Origin: an uncultured Porphyromonas sp. | GTDB taxonomy: Bacteria; Bacteroidota; Bacteroidia; Bacteroidales; Porphyromonadaceae | Assembly (NCBI GenBank): GCA_902465775.1 | Contig: CABQOJ010000057.1 | Location: 1-7,396, forward strand | Direction: 5' to 3' | DNA length: 7,396 nucleotides | In this document: in pieces, positions 1-6,600 of the stretch | How positions within the stretch are numbered: position 1 is the first letter of the stretch | Layout: each line of letters begins with the position of its first letter | Notes under the pieces: model-generated | What the model was told of the DNA's origin: nothing | The model's database searches: none | Seen by the model: only the letters and a program-made list of their open reading frames with translations | Translations under genes and position numbers: made by a program

Positions 1-468
1 TGCAGGATTAGCCAAAAGGTTATAGCGAGCCACACCGCCATCGTATGAGACAAATGGACGCTTGGCAACTACGACCACCTCTTCAAGTGCTTGTACGGTG
101 GGCGTAATGGCGATGCTCAGAGAGCTGGTAGACCTCTTGCTCACCTCTACTTGATTTCGCTCGGGGATGTAACTGGAGCCGAGGTAAGAGACTCTATACG
201 AATAAGCACCGAGGGGGAGCTCTTGGTAAAAGCGTCCTTGCTCGTCACAAACGGCGGGGAAGCAGTGCGTGGAGTCCTGACTACTGGTGAAGAGAACTAC
301 AGCATTGACCAGAGCCTCGCCCGTTGTCGTGGTCACCTCCCCAGTCACGGTGCCCAGGCGCTCTTGTGCGAGCGACGCCACGGCTGAGGACACCACGAGG
401 AGAAGTGAAAGTACGAGTCTCACGAACGTCTTCTTATGCTCCACCGCAGGAGAATGGCTTCCAGTCAT
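1..468 (-). CDS. TonB-dependent outer-membrane receptor, N-terminal part (partial at left edge)
   Basis: The first 156 codons are present, reading from ATG at 468-466 and leaving the window in frame at position 1. Residues 1-34 look like a signal peptide: lysines at 12-13, a hydrophobic core at about 18-33, and a likely cut after ASLA (34). Residues about 38-123 fit the carboxypeptidase-regulatory-like beta-sandwich found at the front of many Bacteroidota outer-membrane receptors, with the typical GEALVNA and DEQGRF elements. Residues 128-137 (LEEVVVVAKR) match the linker or TonB-box-like stretch before the plug domain, and the following VARYNLLANPA is typical of the outer-membrane beta-barrel family 3 receptors. 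The protein probably takes up or binds a ligand at the outer membrane using TonB energy; its substrate cannot be told because plug and barrel lie outside. G+C is about 57% by hand count on sampled lines, clearly above the rightward genes. It has its own promoter and is divergent from the defence-like operon, so a functional link is not implied. Confidence 0.88.
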   Translation of the reverse strand, partial: MTGSHSPAVEHKKTFVRLVLSLLLVVSSAVASLAQERLGTVTGEVTTTTGEALVNAVVLFTSSQDSTHCFPAVCDEQGRFYQELPLGAYSYRVSYLGSSYIPERNQVEVSKRSTSSLSIAITPTVQALEEVVVVAKRPFVSYDGGVARYNLLANPA

Positions 469-550
469 CGCTTCTTGTTGTCTTGATAGAGATATGAGGG
501 TGTTTGGGGTGGAGCCCTTACAAAAAGAAACTCTCCCCTTTATACACCTG

Positions 551-581
551 CAAAGTTAGTCAGCCTTTACGCTCGGCACAA
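551..581 (-). promoter_or_regulatory. Bacteroidota-type promoter of the receptor gene
   Basis: Read on the minus strand, TAACTTTG (558-551) is an exact match to the Bacteroidota -7 consensus TAnnTTTG. TTG (581-579) lies 20 bp upstream, as expected for the -33 element. Transcription would start near 545, giving a 5' leader of roughly 75 nt before the ATG at 468. No clear Shine-Dalgarno sequence precedes that ATG. Confidence 0.75.
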
Positions 582-607
582 TACCCGAAAGGGTAATTCT
601 GCTGTGC
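576..607. repeat. Nested inverted repeat near the receptor promoter
   Basis: The inner arms TACCC (582-586) and GGGTA (591-595) enclose a GAAA loop. The outer arms GCACA (576-580) and TGTGC (603-607) are separated from them by 1 nt on the left and 7 nt on the right. The left part covers the -33 TTG of the leftward promoter (579-581). It lies upstream of both predicted transcription starts, so it would act as a DNA site such as an operator rather than as an RNA hairpin. The arms are short and chance is possible. Confidence 0.35.
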
Positions 608-713
608 ACCGCACTTATAACCCGCCCTAGGGTATTAGATCTCCTAGTAAAGTAGACTACTCCGTGTTTGCTTTTATCATTCACCCTTTTAGAAGTGTAT
701 TTAACACGAAGGC

Positions 714-744
714 TTGCATATCTCGAAAATTATACGTATATTCG
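714..744 (+). promoter_or_regulatory. Bacteroidota-type promoter of the druH-druE-like operon
   Basis: TTG (714-716), a 20-bp spacer and TATATTCG (737-744) fit the -33 / -7 arrangement; the -7 box differs from TAnnTTTG at one position. The spacer has the same length as in the divergent receptor promoter. Transcription would start near 750, leaving a leader of only about 20 nt before the ATG at 770. The weaker -7 box and the palindrome overlapping it suggest a moderate or controlled promoter. Confidence 0.6.
731..740. promoter_or_regulatory. Palindromic operator candidate overlapping the -7 box
   Basis: TATACGTATA is a perfect 10-bp palindrome that covers the end of the spacer and the first four bases of the predicted -7 element (737-744). 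A protein bound there would block the polymerase. No regulator gene is present in the window, so the cognate factor would have to be encoded elsewhere. An A+T-rich palindrome of this length can also arise by chance. Confidence 0.35.
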
Positions 745-769
745 TGTTTCAAATCAGGATTAGTTGGCG

Positions 770-3631
770 ATGGATGAGATGAACAGACTAACCGAGATTC
801 AAAATAATTTTATTGAGCGCAATGTATTGCCATACGTGTGGCGGGCAAAGCTTTCGCAGACAGAGTACGAAGGGCTAAAGGATGCGCTGAAGAATCTCTT
901 TGCTCAGTGTAAAGGGGTGAGGGGAGCAGAAGTCCAATATGTCAGAGAGTACGCAGTAGCTATAATGGTGTATATCGCTGAGTGGTTCAAGAGAGAGTAT
1001 CAAGGGCCTGGGCAAGAAGAATCAGTCTTTGACTCTATCAATGTGGGTAATAATGTCAGTAGGGAGCTTTGGCAGAGTCTAGGGCAGCATATAGATCAAG
1101 AACGTTTTTTGAGTCAGGCGGGTCAAACTACGAGATATCTTAGGTCTATCTATGTATTAGGAGGTTTTCCTTTGAGACGAATAAACGCAAATAATCCTAA
1201 GGAGTTTATTGCTTTACTGCAGCAAGAACAACAGCTTGAAGAGAGTAGACTTAGAGATATCTTTGGCGTTGGTGGCACTGCGGTTCTAAGGTCGTTTACT
1301 CAAGAAGATGGAAGCTTGTATCAGTACAAGAAGTACATTGTTGATGAAGGAAGTCTTCCTTTAGACGAGACTGATGTTCAATGCTTTCAAGAGTTTACTA
1401 GACAGATTGAGGAGCGTTACTCCAAAAAGGATAGAAACAAGTTTAGGTTAGACTGGGAGGCTTGCTATTACAACCAGCAGCTCGCTCTGAGCTTACAGCT
1501 TACCCTCAGCAACAATGAGTCAACTACAGACGTCGAAAGGTGCAATATCTCCAGCGAAACTGCTAGGTCGTGGGGTGTAGGAGATCAGAAAGACTTGACG
1601 ATAACTGTCAAAAACGGAGACACCACTTTACGAGCAATTACTTTTTACAAGCAGCGAGACGGCTCTTACTCCTCTTATATGGGGTATCATAGTTACCTCT
1701 TAGCTACGGATATAAAGGAGGGGTACTGCAAGGTCTTAAGAGAGACGGCAGAGGCTACGAATAGACTAGACTTTGGACAAGCTATTACGATAGCGTGTGG
1801 AGATAGAGACGTGCAGAGCTTTGACATAAACTCTGTTCTGAGGTTTCGGTATATCAAGCATTATCGATGGACGACTAGCAACAGAAAGGGAAACTTGGCT
1901 CTGTTTATCCCATTTGCTGATGATTTTGACATTCAGGATGGTAGTTTGATGGATAGCTCAGACCATAATGAGTCTATGTGGATACCAATCCATAGAAGCT
2001 TATCGGGGTGTACTTACAGAGGAAAGGCTGTGGATGCAGATCCTTATATAGAGGGTGAGCTGATCGTAGAGCCTAGAGAGTTAATCCATCAAGAGACCAT
2101 ACACTACTGGGCTGGTTGCTATGTGAAGTATAGGGACGAGCTGGTCTATCTGATACAAGACCTTGATGCGCTGAAGGTGAAGATCAAGGATTCACAAAGC
2201 ATCCGGGTATTGCGTAGGGATGAATATACGAGAGATGATAGTTCCAAGAGTGACGAAAACAACGAATATGGCTGTTGTTATGCAGTCTCTGTGACGCTTC
2301 GTGAGAATAGACTCAAGAAGAAGACTATCTCGTGCTATCGCATTTGGAATGGCTTCAGGCCAATAGTTCAAGAGCTGGGTCAGGGAGATGACTTCCAGCA
2401 GGTGTCGACAGAGCAACAATATGATAGAGATAGAGATCTGTTGTATCGAGTATATGTCGGGGCAGAGGGAGTCTATAATAAGGAGACCAATAAGATATTG
2501 GGTCAAAACAGTGGCGTCATAAAATTCCTGAAGCATTATGTCTATAGAGATGCCAATGGACATAGTAGCTCCATCCACTTAGAGAATAGAGATAGGGCGA
2601 CTACTTGTGTCTTCAATGATTGGAGAGAACGTGATCCACGCTACATAACAGTAAGTGGAGGTATACGTATCAGACCTTTTTCTACTAGAGAGATAGTGCC
2701 AATAGATGGTCGGTATAGGATACAACTACCTCAGGAAGGAGAAGACATATTACGTGATTGCGACTTTCGCTATGTCCCATTCTGTGATCTATGTAAAGAG
2801 CAGACTGTAAAGGTCGAAATAGAAACAACGCATAGCGGAAGATTTGCAGTTCTGAACTTTGAGCCTTGTCAAGGGAGCGATGGCCTACTCTTTCAGTCTC
2901 TAGAGGATAGGGGGCTAAAGCCAGACTACTATATCCGACCTCTATATATTCCCAATCCAGACAATGACAATGGAGCTAGACCTAGTCAAAACAATAGGAT
3001 TAGGAAGAGGAATGAGAGAATCGAAGGTTATCGCGAACAGCTAAGTCGAGGGAACTATGATGAGGCTATTAGGTCATTTAACTTTGCCATCAAGCACGAC
3101 TTGTACTTTGTCGTCTTAGACTGGCTATGCGCTCTTGTCTATAAGGCAGATGCCACAGTACTGGTGAACTTTTACTTTAGCTATCTAAGCTACTGTAAAG
3201 AGAAAGACATAGCCCCCGATTTCCTATCTTTGCACAGATTGTCGAGAGAACTGCTATTTGACTGGTGGATGATCCCAATAAGTGAGTGGCGGAAGCATCA
3301 AGGTCGTATAGAGGATATCGAGGCATTACTCCAAAGCAAACCAATAATTGGTGCCAGTAAGGAAGGGGAGGAAGAGAGCAAGCAACGGCTTGTTGATACG
3401 TTAAAACGAGCGATAGAGGCACGTCGCCCGATGCAGTTTACTGTTAACGGCAGGGCTGATGTTTCTTCTAAAGAGATTGCGAATGCGATTCGGAATAGAG
3501 GACGAGGCGAAAACAAGAATCCTTTTTGTCGGGGTGAAAAAGATAATTCTTGGCAAACAAGGGAGGCTATTTCATTTAGCTTTGTAGAAGTAGAGCGAAT
3601 ACTAAACACAGACGATAAATACAACAAATGA
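770..3631 (+). CDS. druH: DruH-like large protein of a Druantia type III-like defence pair
   Basis: The protein has 953 residues from ATG 770. A TTG at 764 would add two residues, but ATG is preferred; an AGGA at 756-759 is a weak ribosome site. No signal peptide, membrane segment or nucleotide-binding motif was found, so it is probably cytoplasmic. Two N-terminal signatures, YIAEWFKREYQG (68-79) and TTRYLRSIYVLGGFPLRR (120-137), resemble the AEWWRR-EY and YL-GGLPL patterns I remember from the YjiT / STY4851-ECs_5259 type. The middle (about 200-700) looks rich in beta strands and ends with cysteines C664, C672 and C675. Residues 754-775 resemble one TPR helix pair, inside a helical region that reaches about 860. 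The C-terminus contains an Arg/Gly-rich stretch (908-913). Its ATGA overlap with a DruE-like helicase and its size fit DruH of Druantia type III, whose biochemical role is unknown to me. AGA/AGG arginine codons and about 43% G+C by sampled count set it apart from the receptor gene. The coding region is very secure, the family moderately so. Confidence 0.62.
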   Translation: MDEMNRLTEIQNNFIERNVLPYVWRAKLSQTEYEGLKDALKNLFAQCKGVRGAEVQYVREYAVAIMVYIAEWFKREYQGPGQEESVFDSINVGNNVSRELWQSLGQHIDQERFLSQAGQTTRYLRSIYVLGGFPLRRINANNPKEFIALLQQEQQLEESRLRDIFGVGGTAVLRSFTQEDGSLYQYKKYIVDEGSLPLDETDVQCFQEFTRQIEERYSKKDRNKFRLDWEACYYNQQLALSLQLTLSNNESTTDVERCNISSETARSWGVGDQKDLTITVKNGDTTLRAITFYKQRDGSYSSYMGYHSYLLATDIKEGYCKVLRETAEATNRLDFGQAITIACGDRDVQSFDINSVLRFRYIKHYRWTTSNRKGNLALFIPFADDFDIQDGSLMDSSDHNESMWIPIHRSLSGCTYRGKAVDADPYIEGELIVEPRELIHQETIHYWAGCYVKYRDELVYLIQDLDALKVKIKDSQSIRVLRRDEYTRDDSSKSDENNEYGCCYAVSVTLRENRLKKKTISCYRIWNGFRPIVQELGQGDDFQQVSTEQQYDRDRDLLYRVYVGAEGVYNKETNKILGQNSGVIKFLKHYVYRDANGHSSSIHLENRDRATTCVFNDWRERDPRYITVSGGIRIRPFSTREIVPIDGRYRIQLPQEGEDILRDCDFRYVPFCDLCKEQTVKVEIETTHSGRFAVLNFEPCQGSDGLLFQSLEDRGLKPDYYIRPLYIPNPDNDNGARPSQNNRIRKRNERIEGYREQLSRGNYDEAIRSFNFAIKHDLYFVVLDWLCALVYKADATVLVNFYFSYLSYCKEKDIAPDFLSLHRLSRELLFDWWMIPISEWRKHQGRIEDIEALLQSKPIIGASKEGEEESKQRLVDTLKRAIEARRPMQFTVNGRADVSSKEIANAIRNRGRGENKNPFCRGEKDNSWQTREAISFSFVEVERILNTDDKYNK

Positions 3632-6600
3632 ACTTTCGAGAACTATACATCAAGAGCAAAGAAGAGGTCAAGGAGACCCTCATCTCTATGTGGACGACAG
3701 GGGCAGTTGACGATAATGGCTATGAGGAAGCTTTATCCCAGGCTATAGACGGGCTGTTCTCTCCTGAGTCTACTAAACCTGTAGTGCAGTCGATGTTCCC
3801 ATGGGAACCGATGGATCAGAAAAACTGGAAGGAGCTAGCAGGAAAGCTCGTTAATTGGAACGAAGAGTATCAACCCTACAAGCATCAGTATGAGTCATGG
3901 TGCAAGCTGCTGGAGGACAATAAGTCTATCTGTGTCACGACAGGTACAGGCTCGGGCAAGACTGAGTGCTTTATGCTCCCAGTGGTCAAGGACATTGCAG
4001 AGCATCCAGCTGCTGAAGGTGAAGGCGTTCAAGCCATCTTTCTCTACCCCCTCAACGCTCTAGCGGAAGATCAGAGAGGCAGACTAAACGAGATACTCAA
4101 ACAGATCGACCCCGAAGATGAGCAGACTATAAGATTTGCGGTATACAATGGGAATACGCCAGAGAATGAGGGGGATGTCGATCAGAATGCTCAACATCTC
4201 AGTCGTGAGTTGCACTCTAGATCGGACATTAGACAAACCCCTCCACAAATATTGATTACCAATCCGACGATGCTAGAGTATATAATGCTACGTCGGGAGG
4301 ATAGACCGATATTGGGCAATAACCTTAGGTGGTTTGTCATAGATGAGACTCACAGCTTCAAAGGAGCAGCCGCTGCTGAGCTGGCGATGCTGATTAAACG
4401 TGTTATTAGCGCATGTGGATTTGAGGATTCTGAGGCTATTCGCTTTGCGACTAGCTCTGCAACTACTGGGACAGGGGAAAACGCAGAGCAAGAGTTGAAG
4501 AAGTTCATCGCTGATATTTCCTGGAAGCGACCAGAGGATATTGAGATCGTGACAGGGCGTCGAGTCGTGACAGGGGTAACTTATTGTCAGGATAATGGAT
4601 TTCCCTTGACGACAGAAGAGCAGCAAGGCATAGTACAGTCTCTAATAGAGAATGACTACATCAGTATAGACGAGCTGATTCAGAAGGGGAACTCTAACGA
4701 AGCGAAGCTCGGTTACCTAGATCAGCTATGCGAACAAGTCGGAGTCAAAGCCAAGGTACACTACTTCTTTCAATCTCCATTACTTGGCTTGAATACGAAA
4801 CTCAATATCGAATGCGGTAATATATTTGAGATTTTGAATCAAAGGAGTGCAGAAGATAATGACTATCCGCTGGTTGAGTTAGTGCGCTGTAAGAAGTGCG
4901 GGCAGCTACTGGCTCGGGCTAATGTGACTAGTACGAAAGAGAAAGGCATATACGAATATAGTAAGATCAAGGTTGAGAATGTTGAGAGCTTTGATGTCGT
5001 TCTTGACAGCGGTGAGCTATCAGACAGCGATGATGTATCAGACAGCGATGATGTATCAGACAGCGATGATCTAGATGAAGAGAATGGTGTAGACGAAGAA
5101 CAACCAGGAAAAATTGGCCTTTTTGCACCAGCTAGAGATGGGAATGGCAATTGTACTGCCCTCCCGAATTCTCGCATTCGAGTCGGAGGAGAAGATGATT
5201 GCTCCCCATTGGTCTTTGGAGGAGACAACCGATGTCCATGCTGTGGTGAGTTAGTTACAAAGGGAAAGAGTCATGAGACAAATGAGCTTCATGACAATAA
5301 TGAGAGCAATAGGCAGGATAATCTATTACCGCTCTCTGTTGGCTCTCTCTTTATCAGTCGCATCCTCTCTCGGACCTTTCTTGAGCAGACATCTCCATCC
5401 AAAGCAGACCCCAACAAGCCTTTACCACATAACGGGCAACAGTTTATTAGCTTTATTGATAATCGTCAAGCGGCTGCTAGGCTAACTTTGGATCAAGGCT
5501 TAGATGTCGAAACCGAGTGGGTACAAAGCCGAGTCTTCAGAATATTGTCAGGCCAAGGTCACTTGACACCCGAAGAAGAACAAGAGCTTAATGAGATAAG
5601 AGCTAGAATGGATCAAGACATTGATGACGAAGAAGATCAATCTCGTAGGAACGCTTTAAGAGCAAAACGTGATAAGAACTACTTGACTTGGACTCAGCTG
5701 AATGACCGACTGCGTCATGACTACGCTGAAGAGTTGGAGATGCTTTTTGCTCAATTCATACCCTCTGAAGGAATTGAAAATGCTAGCGAAGAGGAGAAGC
5801 GAGCTTGCTACTTGATGACCATACTATATGAGCAGCTGGGGAGTCGTAAGCCTGGAAAGGACTCTCTAGAGACATTGGGAATGGTCCACACCTATTACCC
5901 AGACATAGAGCAGTGGGGCTGGGACGAAATAGTAAATAAATACTTCGGAGACTTTAATGAGAACTTCCCGAACGAAGTCACGCAAGAGGATTGGAAGAAC
6001 CTAGTCAAGCTCTATATTGACTATCAGATACGGAGTGATGCTAGCGTCTTTTATAGAGAGGTACGTGATCCATATACGAACATAGGCATTACATCTTTCA
6101 GACGATTTGCTTCAAGGAGAGATCATCGTAGGCCAGTACGACCTTTAGCTCCTACAGGACGATTTGCTAGGTTGCTATATACTGTCGCGGGTATTGAGTT
6201 AGACCAGGCTACAGAAGAGCAAAAGGAACTTATCGAACGTACACTAAGTCAGGTCCTACAGCTTCTAAAAGACAAAGAGTTCCTAACAGACAATCCTCCT
6301 TATCGTGACAGAGAAAGAGGTTGGACCAATGAAATAAGAGAAGATACTTGGCGCTTGAATCTTACAAAGATAGCATTCAAGGTCTATGACAATGCTTACT
6401 TCTGTCCTGTAACGCATAGGTATATACCCTATACCTTTTGTGGCTACTCTCCTTATCTAAAAGATAAGAAGATCCCACTGAAAGCCAAGGAGGTTACTCA
6501 GTGGGGATCGTATGAGTTTGATTGTGAGACAGAAGATAAGGTTAGAGCGTGGTGGATAGAGAATCGTCCTGACTATCCTCCACTCTCTTTGCGCAGTGCA

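Larger units (their letters stand above)
663..748. repeat. Three CGTGTT elements at exact 40-bp spacing
   Basis: CGTGTT occurs at 663-668, in inverse orientation (AACACG) at 703-708, and again at 743-748. Start-to-start distances are exactly 40 bp both times. The second and third copies extend to an 8-bp inverted repeat, AACACGAA (703-710) and TTCGTGTT (741-748), whose arms bracket the -33 element and overlap the end of the -7 element of the rightward promoter. They could be half-sites for a regulator acting across about four helical turns. The motif is short, so this is suggestive only. Confidence 0.3.
469..769. other. Divergent intergenic region, no gene seen
   Basis: This 301-bp stretch separates the two oppositely directed transcription units and holds the promoter of each. 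No convincing short coding region, tRNA or terminator was seen. It contains several short perfect inverted repeats: GTGCAC (604-609), CCCTAGGG (625-632), AGTAG-A-CTACT (651-661) and TATACGTATA (731-740), plus the hairpin-like element at 576-607. The segment also lies where base composition changes from G+C-rich (receptor) to A+T-richer (operon), so it is the most likely left junction of an inserted cassette. No clear attachment-site duplication can be shown, because the right end is outside the window. Confidence 0.7.

Noticed and set aside
91..559. Two rightward open frames (91-387 and 287-559)
   Set aside because: They lie largely antisense to the receptor gene, which has a signal peptide, a recognisable domain and its own promoter; their translations show no family pattern.
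764..766. TTG as start of the DruH-like gene
   Set aside because: An ATG lies two codons later at 770 with better spacing to the weak AGGA; TTG starts are uncommon.
2192..2578. Leftward open frame of 128 codons, rich in Ile and Leu
   Set aside because: It is a reverse shadow of the DruH-like gene; the hydrophobic look comes from complementing its Asp, Asn and Tyr codons.
3177..3627. Two overlapping leftward open frames near the end of the DruH-like gene
   Set aside because: Both are antisense to a secure coding region, overlap each other, and have no promoter or recognisable motif.
4288..4626. Leftward open frame of 112 codons
   Set aside because: It lies opposite the helicase Walker B and motif III coding sequence, whose motifs prove the plus-strand frame.
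5020..5073. Short tandem units considered as a CRISPR-like or iteron array
   Set aside because: There are no spacers, the units are directly adjacent, and they are in frame within a coding region.
4863..5228. Leftward frame encoding a Ser/Leu-rich repeat
   Set aside because: The repeat is just the antisense reading of the SDSDDV-coding units; the plus-strand frame is continuous and contains the zinc cysteines.
5273..5485. Rightward 70-codon frame with a hydrophobic middle
   Set aside because: It is an out-of-frame reading within the helicase; no start signal or separate promoter supports it.
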